Shown piece by piece: positions 22,064-32,533 of a stretch of DNA of 64,000 bases. The position numbers and the translations under genes are program-made. The notes below the pieces were generated by a model. That model worked only from the letters and a program-made list of their open reading frames with translations. It was not told where the DNA came from and made no database searches. The DNA comes from Cryptomeria japonica (lineage: Eukaryota; Streptophyta; Pinopsida; Cupressales; Cupressaceae): positions 812,361,069 to 812,425,068 of the forward strand of contig NC_081414.1 in assembly GCF_030272615.1 (NCBI RefSeq), read 5' to 3'. How positions within the stretch are numbered: position 1 is the stretch's first letter; every line of letters begins with the position of its first letter.

Positions 22064-22560
22064 TTAGCATGGTGGTGGCATGGGGGCTAGAGATTGGGAA
22101 GAATGCAAAGTACAATCAAATTGAAGACGCTCAAAGTTGGGACGTTCAGCTCTTCCACCAATGCTATGAATGAATGGTTCCCATTCATCAGGTAGACCAT
22201 TTAATCCAATCATGACGAGATCTTTATCTGAAATTTGGCAATCAAGAGTACTTAGCTTGTCCTTTAGTTCATTGATCTTCATGAAGTAGGCCATGATTGA
22301 GTCTTCTTCTTTCATTTTGATGTGAAGTAGCTACTGCCTTAGAGCAAGAGCCTTGTTGAGGTTGTTGACTTCATACATCCCTTCCAAGTGTTTGATCATT
22401 TCCCTGGCAGAAGCAAATTTTGATATGACGGTGACAAGATGATGCTTGACTGATTCAATTATGATCTTCCTAACCTTGAGAGAGTCTTTCTTGAACTGCT
22501 TCAGTTCTTCGGCATCTTCAGGAGGGGACAACCTTTCTTCTTCTACAAATTTAAGCAGCT
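22064..22560 (-). mobile_element. Ty1/copia gag fragment (UBN2-like), fossil
   Basis: The minus strand matches the gag region common to plant copia elements (Retrotran_gag_2/UBN2): 'HLEGMYEVNNLNKALALRQ', 'MKEEDSIMAYFMKINELKDKL' and 'MIGLNGLPDEWEPFI'. This region forms the virus-like particle coat. Only a partial gag remains, next to LTR-like repeats. It is broken and carries no pol. Confidence 0.75.
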
Positions 22561-22561
22561 G

Positions 22562-22811
22562 AATAGATTGATTACAATGTTAGCAGGTGAATAGAATGCT
22601 CAGGAGGATTGATAATGAAGGAAGTATCTCCTTATATATAAGACACTATAAGAAATAGAGGGATAAGATTGAGAGGTATAAAAGATAAAATATGATCGGC
22701 TAAGATTAGAGGGTAGGTAGAAAAAATAAGAAAATGAGAGGGTAGGTAGTGTAGGAATTAAGAGATGAATGACATGTGTCATAGGTAGAAAAGGCTAATG
22801 AATTAATTAAA
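22562..22811 (-). repeat. LTR-like direct repeat, copy 1
   Basis: About 250 bp, nearly identical to 23063-23313 (only a few mismatches by eye), in the same orientation about 501 bp away. It lies directly upstream of the minus-strand gag fragment, so it is probably the end of a copia-type LTR plus leader. Confidence 0.65.
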
Positions 22812-23062
22812 ATTTCTTTGTATTTATGAAATGGGCAAAATATAAGGCCTTTTAGTTTGATGCATAAAGTAGATTTCTAGGAACATAAATCTTTTCAATT
22901 GACTTATTGATCAAATTAATAAGTTTTCTAAAAATATTGTACTTTCTTCAAAATTCTCAACCAAATCAAGCCAAGCTACTACAAAGAAAGTTGTAGGGAG
23001 TGTCAAGGCAAATACTTGCAATATCGAGAAACGAGGAACGTCAAACCTCTACATAAACTTCA
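22812..23062. other. Spacer between the two LTR-like repeats
   Basis: About 250 bp of non-coding sequence, probably leader or LTR-adjacent retroelement sequence. No open coding region is supported. Confidence 0.4.
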
Positions 23063-23559
23063 TAGATTGATTACAATGTTAGCAGCTGAATAGAATGCTC
23101 AGGAGGATTGATAATGAAGGAAGTATCTCCTTATATATAAGACACTATAAGAAATAGAGGAATAAGATTGAGAGGTATAAAAGATAAAATATGATCGGCT
23201 AAGATTAGAGGGTAGGTAGAAAAAATAAGAAAATGAGAGGGTAGGTAGTGTAGGAATTAAGAGATGAATGACATGTGTCATAGGTAGAAAAGGCTAATGA
23301 ATTAATTAAAATAAATAAATATTGATTTAATTAATAGAAGAAGTGGGATCAATTAAATAAATAAGATATTTATTTAATTTAGGCAAAGAATAATTTAAAT
23401 AAATAAAAGTATTTATTTAAATGAGAAATACAGCTAGAAGAGGGTAAATGAATTAATTAAATAAATAAATATTTACTCAATTAATAGAAAAATTAGGATA
23501 AAATAATTAAATAAATAAAATATTTATTTAATTAGATAGGACAATTTTAGGTGTCTACA
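23063..23559 (-). repeat. LTR-like direct repeat, copy 2, with AT-rich extension
   Basis: The first 250 bp repeat 22562-22811. Beyond them the sequence continues through a simple AT-rich stretch (aaataaatatttatttaatt-type) to 23559, where the minus strand begins TGTAGACACC, an LTR-like TG start. The first copy lacks this extension. Confidence 0.55.
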
Positions 23560-23563
23560 TAAA

Positions 23564-23810
23564 TGATTATCCTTCCTACCTTCCTACATGGCAAGCCGAG
23601 CCCAATGTTGGCCAAATTATCCGCAACCTTATTACCTTCATGGTAAACATGCAAAATTCAAAATTCATCAAAGTCCCTGAGAAGCAGTAGGCTATCTTGA
23701 ATAATATGTTTAATTAACCAACTAGGGGAGGAGGAACCCATTTAACAATTAGTGATGTTTAGGGAGTCACACTCCACCCAAAATCTTCTCAAACCTTTCT
23801 CTTTTGCCTA
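23564..23810 (-). pseudogene. LINE RNase H domain remnant (locus C)
   Basis: On the minus strand one frame reads GLRRFWVECDSLNITNC, then LIKHIIQDSLLLLRDF, then ILHVYHEGNKVADNLANIG. These are the second half of a plant LINE RNase H, with the Asp of 'ECDSLN' and the final 'N.VAD.LA' helix kept. It aligns closely with LINE B (LESDSLNTINCL ... HVY.EGKKAENLLANL). There are two in-frame stops. On the same strand, downstream and beyond a copia insertion, lies ORFX copy C, repeating the RNase H to ORFX order of LINEs A and B. Confidence 0.75.
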
Positions 23811-24174
23811 ATTATAAATGTTATACTATATTATATATAATAATATTATAAATCTACTACAAAATCATTTGTATATTACAATGATAAATTGATATTAGTA
23901 TATATATTAATTTTAATAAAATATAATATTGTACTAAAATATTAGTAAATATTAATAAAAATTTAATATTAAATATAAATTTAATATAATAGTATATAAT
24001 TATAATTTAATTTATTTCATGTCTTTTGCTACTAGCGCACATATATTTAATAATATGTATATAAAATACACCAAGAGATATTTTTTTCCACTAATCTAAA
24101 TGTGAGAAATTTAATAAAAAATAATTATCTCTAGAAAGATAATTGACTAATTTTATATACATTTTTTAAATATA
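23811..24174. other. No gene seen; very AT-rich
   Basis: AT-rich, low-complexity sequence between the LINE remnant and the SINE. Nothing coding was recognised. Confidence 0.4.
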
Positions 24175-24187
24175 ATATCATATTTTT

Positions 24188-24345
24188 GGGCGAATAGGCC
24201 ATCCGATAAGCGGAAAAGGCTTAAGTCGTGGGTATGCTCCCCATGATCTTGGGTTCAACTCTGCCCCGGGTTTCCCGGTGCCCTTGTTTTGCGGGCGCGC
24301 ATATGCATCCTTAGGGGTAGCGGAGACTTCCCCTAGGTAAAAAAA
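24188..24345 (+). mobile_element. tRNA-derived SINE with target-site duplication
   Basis: A GC-rich island in AT-rich DNA. It carries a Pol III B-box-like GGGTTCAACTC at about 24249-24259, a tRNA-like first half (ggcttaagtcgtgggtatgc), a GC-rich body and an A-rich end (ccctaggtaaaaaaaa). Thirteen-base direct repeats flank it: atatcatattttt (24175-24187) and atattatattttt (24346-24358), one mismatch. This is the normal form of a SINE moved by a LINE. Confidence 0.8.
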
Positions 24346-24358
24346 ATATTATATTTTT

Positions 24359-26124
24359 CTACAATATTAAAATTTATTAAATATAATATACATAATAATG
24401 TTTTCTAGGAGGTTCTTGCTTAGGATCTCATCTTTCTAGTTCACTAGTATGAATATAATCAAATACTACATTAATGAGATAAATCCATTACAAGATTTTT
24501 ATGGTTAGGTTTTTTCTGCACATCAATTTTTATCATTTGAGATGTATAATTATGTATGTTTATTTTATTTCTATTTTTATGTGATTTAATTACATAACTC
24601 ATATTCCTTTATGATTACAATTTTGTATTCTTCATAATATTCTTGGAATTTGTAACCACATAAACAAACGCCACTCTAGAAAAAATGATCCACTATAAGT
24701 ATAAAGTAAAAATATGTTTCAAAAATAGATTAAGAAAATTTTGTACAATTCATATGTATTTAATGATTTAGTGTAATGTGTAGGGAAACATCCTTTGTAA
24801 TCCATAATAGCTATTATTTTAGAGAGTTGTGCTTACCCACATCCTACTACTAGTGCTAATTAGATTGTTAAAGGTTATAGAAGTACGTTATTCTTTACCC
24901 TAATGATAAATTCTTAAAATCTTCACTAATCCAAATCAAAATATAAGATCTATAATTCAATTAAAAAATAGTATTTTTTATTGAAAAATAAATATCCTAT
25001 TATATGAGAAATTTGTTAGCTAAAAATATCTTGTTGGATAGTTTTAGATTCACTTTACAAGTTTGAAACTCTATTTTAAGTAACAAAATATATAAAATTA
25101 TATTATAGATTTTTAGTTTTTGAAAAAAAAATTATAAAATATTGTCATAAAATTTTAAATATAGATTGTTAAATTTAATTTTAAATATATTTATTTTTTG
25201 TAATTTTTTTTACATATTATATGTCAATCAGAATAATATATTTTTAAACATGTTTTCATATGAAATACATAACTTATATATTCTTAAATTAAAATCTCTT
25301 TTTTTATTTCAAACAAATACATAAATAGATATGCATCTTATTTTTTTAAAGAATACCTTACTCCTTGATTTTCATTATTACATAAAATAAATTTCAATAA
25401 TCTTTTGTAGAAAAAAATTTAATGTAAAATAATGTAACCTAACATATTGACAAATTCATGGTGTGCAAGTGCATAATTCAAATTTGTATATTATTACATT
25501 GAGCTATTTTTTCATGTTATTCATATTAAATTTTCTTGTCTATTTCTCATTATCTCAGTACAAACATTTTGTTTTCTCAAATGTGTACCTTTTACATAAG
25601 ACAACCCATTTATTTAAGATATAGGATATAAGTCCATTAATTTCTTATTTCAATGTGTAAAAATAAAAATAAATGAACATTAAAAAAAAACTCTTTCCAT
25701 GCTCACTTCAAACAAGCATAAGGAATCATCAACTAAAAAATTTTCAAAATTGAAACAATTACATATCTTTGTTTAATTGAATAAAAGCATATATAACTAG
25801 TGCAAGGGCGGTCAAAACTAGATTTGTTTGTTTGTTTTGTGTTCTTTCATGTAAATAAGGTCATTTGAAGCCATTTTGATGTATTGGGATCTCATTGTGC
25901 AAGTTTGAAGTCCATTGGGCAAAAATTGGAAAAGTTACAACAAGTTGTCTTCCACCAATAATGCAAACATTTTTCACATTTTGTAGACAATATTATATGC
26001 ATTTTAAAGTTGTATTACAAAATTATATAAATGATAAATATACACCTCCTTAACATGCTAATTTATATAATTTCTCATGGATATAACCATTACACCTACT
26101 TTTGATACAAATACTAATTACTTT
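24359..26124. other. No gene seen; long AT-rich stretch
   Basis: About 1.8 kb of AT-rich, low-complexity DNA with no supported coding sequence or clear element. Confidence 0.45.
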
Positions 26125-26175
26125 TTAGCCTGCATGAGTAGGAGAGTTGGCTTGGGCTGTGGGTTTGCTCCCCAT
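26125..26175 (+). mobile_element. SINE 5' fragment, related to 24188
   Basis: The phrase 'ggcttgggctgtgggtttgctccccat' parallels 'ggcttaagtcgtgggtatgctccccat' in the complete SINE. Only the tRNA-like first half remains. There is no B box or A-rich tail. Confidence 0.5.
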
Positions 26176-26192
26176 TGATTTAATGAAGTGAG

Positions 26193-26380
26193 ACGACTAC
26201 TATTTCTAATTGTTTTTTCCTAAACTTTCTTACTCATAAAAGTTCAATAAACATATATAGTATTTATCCTAATTCAGACTTCCATTACTTTGTACACGAC
26301 TACTATTTCTAATTATTTTTTCCTCAAGTTTCTTACTCATAAAAGTTCAATAAACATATATGGTATTTGTCCTAGTGAAA
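26193..26380. repeat. Tandem duplication, ~103-bp unit
   Basis: The block beginning 'acgactactatttctaatt' at 26193 recurs at 26296, both followed by 'cttactcataaaagttcaat'. It is a local head-to-tail duplication upstream of the coiled-coil gene. Confidence 0.7.
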
Positions 26381-26966
26381 GCCTTAAGGCTTCCGTAGCG
26401 CCCAAGGAAAGATAGGGGTATTTGTAATAATCCGAAAAATAAAGGGAAGCTGCGCAAAAGGCAGGGCGGCGAACAGGAAAGGGCAAGCATGGCGGCGACC
26501 TGGCGTGACATCCTGCACAATGATCTTGTTAAACAAATAAAAATTCTTTGTTTTACAAGCTTATTCTGCAGCATGTTTTCTCTGACTGTCGAAGCTTAAA
26601 ATTTACGAAAACAATCGATAAAATTAGTGAATTTCAGAAAAGCATCTGATTTTTTTTCATATTTGGGGTTTAAATCAAATCTCCAAGATACAGTGCTAGG
26701 TTTTATATGGCTGGAATGATTCAGATTATTGCATGCACTGGAAACAAAGTCACGAATTTAAAATCTCCGGGAATTCATATATGCAGTCTGATGGCCATTG
26801 AGACGAATTGAATGAAATTAAAGAGGACAGGTAACACCCAGGTATGTCCTCCAACGGCTTTATAAAATTACATGATATATAAATCATCAGTATGTAAGGA
26901 GATTTCCATATACATACCTAATTTAGCTATCCTTCTCTTGACAATTTAGCACAAAGCATCAGCAGA
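26381..26966 (+). promoter_or_regulatory. Probable promoter and 5' UTR of the coiled-coil gene
   Basis: More GC-rich than its surroundings at 26380-26520. A TATA-like ttataaaa lies at about 26860-26867, about 100 bp before the ATG at 26967. No start site can be fixed from sequence alone. Confidence 0.4.
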
Positions 26967-29000
26967 ATGGCTGCGATTACTCTGGCAGATTTGATTTGCA
27001 TAGTTTTAGTTTTATGCATGGGATTTCTGTGTGAAGGGGACATGCAGGCGGACATTTGGGTCTTCCTCTGCACTCTGGTAACTATTCATGTTCGGCTGTG
27101 AATTTAATTGATTAATTTTGTCATAATTGAGTTTAGTCTCAGATAGAAAATGACAGGGAATTTTATTATTTTACAGGTGATTTCTAGTGTTGCAGCGATT
27201 TGGAGGTTATTTCCATTGATACTGGTCTCCACATCCAACAATAACAGAAAAATAATGATTTGCCCTACCAAAAGGTTTTTAAGGAGGGCAATGAAAAGAA
27301 ACACAGAAAGAGATCTTCAGAAGTTCAGAGCAGCAAGACAGAGAGATCTTTAGAAAATGAAGCTCTAAGGTTGGTCAAGGGAGAGAAGGAATCTCAGAAA
27401 AAGGTAGATAGGCTGTCGAATGAATGGGTCTCTATGCTGGAGAAAATTAGGTCCGAGGAGAGGAGGATGAGAGAGAGGGTCAAAGATTTGGCAGAGAAAA
27501 ATGTAGAATTGCAAAGAGAAGTTTCATCTTGGCAAAGGGAAATTGATGCAAGAAACCAGGTGAACGAATCTCAGCAATGTATGGATTTAAAAATGAAATC
27601 AACAGATGCCGAGAATGAGATTTTGAAGCTAAGGGAAGCCTTCTCAGAATCCGTCAAGAATGCAAAACAAGCAGAAGCTGGCCGGGATTTAATGCAGTGG
27701 AGCTACAGGGAGAAAGAGAGGGAAAATTCTGAGTTACAGAAATCAGTTTTCAGATTGCAGCGACTATGTAGAGATCAGGAAAGAACAATTGGGGGATTGT
27801 GGGGAGAATTAGACAATAAGATAAATGATTGTGCACAGGACAGAGACGCTTGTATAACACAGCTACAAAAGGAACAACTCCGATTAGTTGGTGTGGAAAA
27901 AGCCTTACGCAAGGATTTGGAGAATTTCAGGTGGGAAGCTGATGGTCTGAGGTACGAAAACACCTATCTTCTGGATAGGATGCAAAGCAATGAGAAAGGT
28001 ACTAGCACTGGGTTGATCAAACTTGATCAAGAACTTTGGAATCGCCTTGATCAGCTGCTAGTTCAGGCATTCCCACTGCTGGATGAGAATGTACGCCTTT
28101 CTTTCAAGCTGTTGTATTATGTTAAAAGGAAATTCTCTAACTTCAATGGATGTGAAATCAATGAAGGGGAACATTCTCTAATGTCAGAAACTGGACAAGA
28201 ATGGAATCATGTCCTGGAATTGGATGTGATGGCTCAAATTTTAAGAAGAAAGGTTGAATCTTGGAAGAATAGTGTTTGGATGCAAGAATAAATCTTGAAA
28301 GAAAAATCTCGTATATCCTGTGATGAATCTCTCAAGCAAGATGTAGAAAATCCTCAGGCATATCAACAGGAGCAACAGGATAGTGAGGTAATTAGTATTA
28401 TTTCTTTTGTTATTTTGACGTTCTGCAATTTTATCTAGCCTTACAGAGATTGGAAGATTTACAGATTTTTTAGTAGATTATATAAATCCAGCAGTCTTCT
28501 CAAAAGAGATATTTAAATATCTTCATATTATTTTAGGGAGTGTGCATTGACATGTTTTTGTTATCAACTAATATTCTTGATTGCTATTTCAGAGTGAGGA
28601 GGAGCTCAAACAACTAAAACAAGAACTTAAAACCAAAACTTTACTCGTCAAGATTCTACGAGAGAAATTATGTTCCAATGCGGCTGATGTAGAACGACTT
28701 GAGGATGAAGTTGCAACTTTGGTAAGGAGTCGAGAGGTTTTGAAAAGTAACATTGAAAGACTACATGGTAGGCTCAAAGAACTGACATTTTTAAGACGAG
28801 AGATACCCAAAGTTTCAGAAGAAAGGGATGGATTTGACCAAGATGCAGAACAACTTACCATGCTAAACATTAAATTCATTGCCGAAGTGGGACTGCTTAA
28901 AATGAGAGTAAAGGAACTAGATGAAGATGTTCTAGTTAAGGAAGGACAGTTATCGGTTTTACAGGAAAGCCTAAATGCAAAGATTTGTAGAAAACAGTAG
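26967..29000 (+). pseudogene. Plant long coiled-coil protein gene (DUF7653-like), truncated and probably decayed
   Basis: The only substantial host gene. Exon 1, 26967-27077, encodes a hydrophobic start (MAAITLADLICIVLVLCMG). A GT-AG intron, 27078-27176, follows in phase 0. Exon 2 runs from 27177 to 28387 and an intron 28388-28592 (gtaatt...tttcag, phase 0) joins it to exon 3, 28593-29000. Exon 2 carries a long coiled coil with family-like blocks: RMRERVKDLAEKNVELQREVSS, QLRLVGVEKALRKDLENFR, DGLRYENTYLLDRM. Exon 3 has LREKL, LTFLRREIPKVSEERD and KELDEDVLVKEGQLSVLQESL. I recall this as a plant family annotated DUF7653 (myosin/COP1-interactive-like); the name is from memory. The frame of exon 1 does not continue into the coiled-coil frame, which lacks an early ATG, and a TAA at 28289-28291 interrupts the family match. 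The N-terminal half of the family is missing. Confidence 0.7.
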
Positions 29001-30786
29001 TAGTGTTTGGGCTCATTCCTTTTAATGTTGACATACATTTTTCAACGCTGATGGTTGTATTCTAGTTCTTACAAGTGTAACATAGCTGATTTTTCATTTA
29101 GCTAGAATTCCTATTTAAAGTTTTTTAATTTGAAGATAATATGAGAGGCATTCTGAGACATTGATATTAATACTGATTAAACGAAAATTTAGTAGGTAAA
29201 TCTGATCGGATGCTGAAAAGGGGTTTTGTTTCTCTATATTGTGAAGTCCCTGGATTTCTTTTGATGGTGTTATTCTTAACTTATTTTCTGGGGTTAAAAA
29301 GTTTTATTCGATTATGCTTTAAATCTTATTATGTTTTCCTATTCAAATCAGATTAGATAAAAGCATAAATTTATAACGAAATCGAAGGGTTGAGTACATA
29401 AAATCCATTCGATTTTAAGGAGGAGAAATCTTTTTGACGATTGAAAATTCTCATACTTGTGAGAAGAATTGGTTGAGCACTTTTAAGCGAAGACATTCGT
29501 TTCTTGCCGTAACTTTTTGCAGTGTTTGAGCTCTGGAGACATCCAGAGTCTGAGAAAGGTAGCTTTCTATGAATAAATTAATATTATAGGTGATCTGATT
29601 TATGATAAATAAATCAAACACTGGCATTCACAGAGCTTATTAGAAAGAAAAATCTTGTCTAAAGTTAGTAATGCAGACTAAATTCTTACTGTGAATAGCC
29701 TTTACAACATATTGTTGGTATGTATTAATTTCTACTACCTGACAAAAGAAAATTGGCTAGTCTGACATTTATGACAGAAGCTTCCACATCAAATTCTAGA
29801 TGTCTCTCACAGTCAACATTCTGGATGTTTCCAATATTTATCTTCTCAACTATCATGTAGACTAAGATATTAATGTTAAATTGAATGTAATACAAGATGC
29901 TAGTCACTCACTTTTCTTAGAGTTCAGCTCCGCAAAGCTGCTAGGAAATAGTCATTGTAATGTTCTATGATGCTCAATATAATTTCTGAGTTTGTTTTTT
30001 TACTCTATTTTTGTTTATGCTCTATCTCTACCCTCCATCATAGATGCCCCAATTATTCTCATACAATTTGTTTTGTTGTAGAGTCAAGTCAAACATAAGA
30101 CATTAATGAGTCATTGTGAAATCCTTGTATTCGACATAATTGAATACAATTGCTTGTAAACTCTGATTAGTGTCATTGCATAGCCAACAAAAATGCTTAG
30201 AGCTCAGATGCAGGAAAAAGATTAAAAAATTGTTACCAGCACAAAAAATGATGAAAATGATTGAAATGAGGTGCTTGTCTACACTTGCTCATATTCTCAA
30301 AAGGGGCAGAGATGATTCAAACGAGGTGCGTGTGTACAATTTGCCCAATTTTCCAAAAGTGGCAAAGGCCTTTGTTTGACCAAATTCCCAAAAATGACAG
30401 AAGTTGTATAGCTGGTCAAAAAGTGCAATTTTGGTTATAAGATTGGAAACTGACATAAAGCCCGCATAGTCTCTATTTTTTGGAATAAAATTTAAGGGAA
30501 AAAAAAAATAGAGGAAAAAACCATAAAAGCAGAGATGCTACTGTTTTTTAAAATATTTTTTCATAAAATAGAAAAAATGATCTAGATTCTTGAGATACGA
30601 AAGGGATTTTTAGATAATCTGTTCTGAACATTCTTATAAGTTTTAAAGTTGAACTAGTTTTCAGATTTCTACAAATGATAAAATGCCAGATTTCAAATTG
30701 AGGTGCTTAGGCTCAAGAATCATTTTATAGAAGCTAGAATCATCTCACTCTCAGAATATCCAAGATGTTGTTGTTGTGCTAGGTGT
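29001..30786. other. No gene seen downstream of the coiled-coil gene
   Basis: AT-rich non-coding DNA, the 3' flank of the coiled-coil gene. An open frame at 30170-30379 has no family resemblance. Confidence 0.4.
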
Positions 30787-31763
30787 AGTGACTGAATTTT
30801 TAAGAAACTGGTTTTAGATAAACTTTTAGAAGGATTTTATTTTGAAACTTCAAATCTTTAGTTAAATCTATTTGAAAAAGTCCTTGTTTTACATGTGTTA
30901 TTTTGGGTAATTTTATTTTTTTATGATCATGTTTTATGCGCAAGTGTTGTTTTTGTAATGATTAAAACGAACAGAAAAACCATAACAAAAACAGAATAAA
31001 GAAAAACAAGAGACAACACCAGACTATATGCTTACATCCACACTCAAAACAGGAAATACTCTTATTAATCATTATCAATCCCATAACCATACATGAACTG
31101 CACACATATTTATGCAATCGTATTCAGCTATGAAACGAATAGCTAGAAGAAAACGAAAACCCTTCTAAACACTTATAAATGACTATTTAGATTTCAGCCA
31201 ATAGTGATTTTATGCTTGCTTATTATTGAAATTCCGCTTCAAGTTGCTTTCTATTATCCTGTGTGCATTGATTGAAGCTTCTAAGTAGCTATTTTAGATA
31301 GCCTGTCAGAAGGATTATGGTCTATTTTGAAACTTTAAATATTTAGCTGAAATCTATTTGGAGATTTCTTTATTTTAGGTGTTATCTGTGGCAATTTCTT
31401 CTTTAGATCTTGTTTTGTACGCATGCATTCTATTTTCAGTTTAGAATTTTAGTAGTGTATTTTGTTTCAATTTTTGACGCACTACATTTCTCCCGTATGA
31501 AAAACATTCTAACACTTGTAAATAATTGTTTTATACATTGTGGCAATTTCGTGTACAGATCTTGCTTTCTGTGCGAGCATTCTATTTTCGGTTCAGAACT
31601 TAAGTAGTTTATTTTATTTTAGTCTTTGATATATTGCATTCCTTGAGTATGAAAAAAAATTTTAAACAGTCAAGGATAACTGTTTTATGCATTTAGACCT
31701 TTAGCCAATAGTGATTTTATTTTTTTATTGTTGAAATTGATATTCGAGTTGGTTTTTGTTATC
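30787..31763. repeat. Degenerate tandem repeats (two unit sizes)
   Basis: Blocks at about 31388-31540 and 31541-31692 are adjacent ~152-bp copies (both: 'gtggcaattt...gatcttg.ttt...gcattctattttc.gtt.agaa'). On a larger scale, 31191-31279 matches 31694-31785 ('tagccaatagtgatttta...ttgaaatt') and 30787-30930 resembles 31290-31420. All are non-coding and diverged. Confidence 0.6.
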
Positions 31764-31768
31764 TTATG

Positions 31769-32533
31769 TGAAGGATTCAAAACTGATCTGTATTAGGGCA
31801 TGTTCTCATGCGGTTGCTTAGCTTATTTTTAAGCAAAACATCTTAAATTTGTATTAATAGCATTAATAATTTAATACTAATTTGTGCACTTAATTTGGAA
31901 AGAAAAAAGAAATAAAATCTTTAAAAAAAAAGAGGGAAAGAAAATTGTGGAGCCATGTGACATTTTTGTTAATAAGCAGCCACTGCAGCCCCCCCTTTTG
32001 TTCCATAGCTTATTTCTAATTCCTAAACAATAGCTGCTCCACCAAAATAGGGAAAGATTCCAAATTTTCCCTTTTTTGACAATTTTTAAGTTGCATGGGA
32101 ACATTTAACTCCTTAAATTTAAGTAGAACCGCATGAGAACATGATGTTATTCATTAAAGAACAACTAAATATGCAATGTATACATATAGAAGAATACCTA
32201 ATAGTTTCAGCAATCAAGGAAGATGGAGAGCTAACAGTTCTAAAATAGCAAATAGTATTGAATATTCTATAAAACTAGAAAAGCTATGAATGGAGGTATG
32301 CATGCATGCAGATTTACGAAGCATGATAGGAAACTTAAAAACTAAACTATAGATTTACGAAGCATGATAGGAAACTTAAAAAATAAACTATAAAATAGTT
32401 GTATGCCTTTGACGGTGGTAATTGCAATGCAAATCTAAACTAAAATTAAAACTACCAGTGCTACCGCAAGACTCCTAAAAATATCCACCGTTGTGAAGCC
32501 AATGGTATCTGTAGATGCATGAGCATGTCTTCA
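31769..32533 (-). repeat. 3' LTR of the 31.8-36.8 kb copia fossil
   Basis: Terminal repeat matching 36308-36803. It starts with the same 15 bases (tgaaggattcaaaac) and ends 'gcatgtcttca'. It also contains a 41-bp internal tandem duplication at about 32310-32392 and the MITE at 31796-32146. Confidence 0.8.
31796..32146. mobile_element. PIF/Harbinger-like MITE nested in the copia LTR
   Basis: A 351-bp insertion with ~17-bp terminal inverted repeats (CATGTTCTCATGCGGTT at the left; its complement AACCGCATGAGAACATG at the right), flanked by TTA at 31793-31795 and 32147-32149. The partner LTR near 36450 has the uninterrupted site 'ctatattattcattg'. Non-coding. The TTA duplication points to PIF/Harbinger. 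Its ends differ from the MITE at 201-657, so it is a separate family. Confidence 0.85.

Noticed and set aside
22064-22173. Plus-strand open frame near the gag fragment
   Set aside because: It overlaps the minus-strand copia gag match and has no family signal.
24188-24345. A functional tRNA gene
   Set aside because: It has a B box and tRNA-like head, but the cloverleaf does not close, and the A-rich tail plus 13-bp flanking duplication show a SINE.
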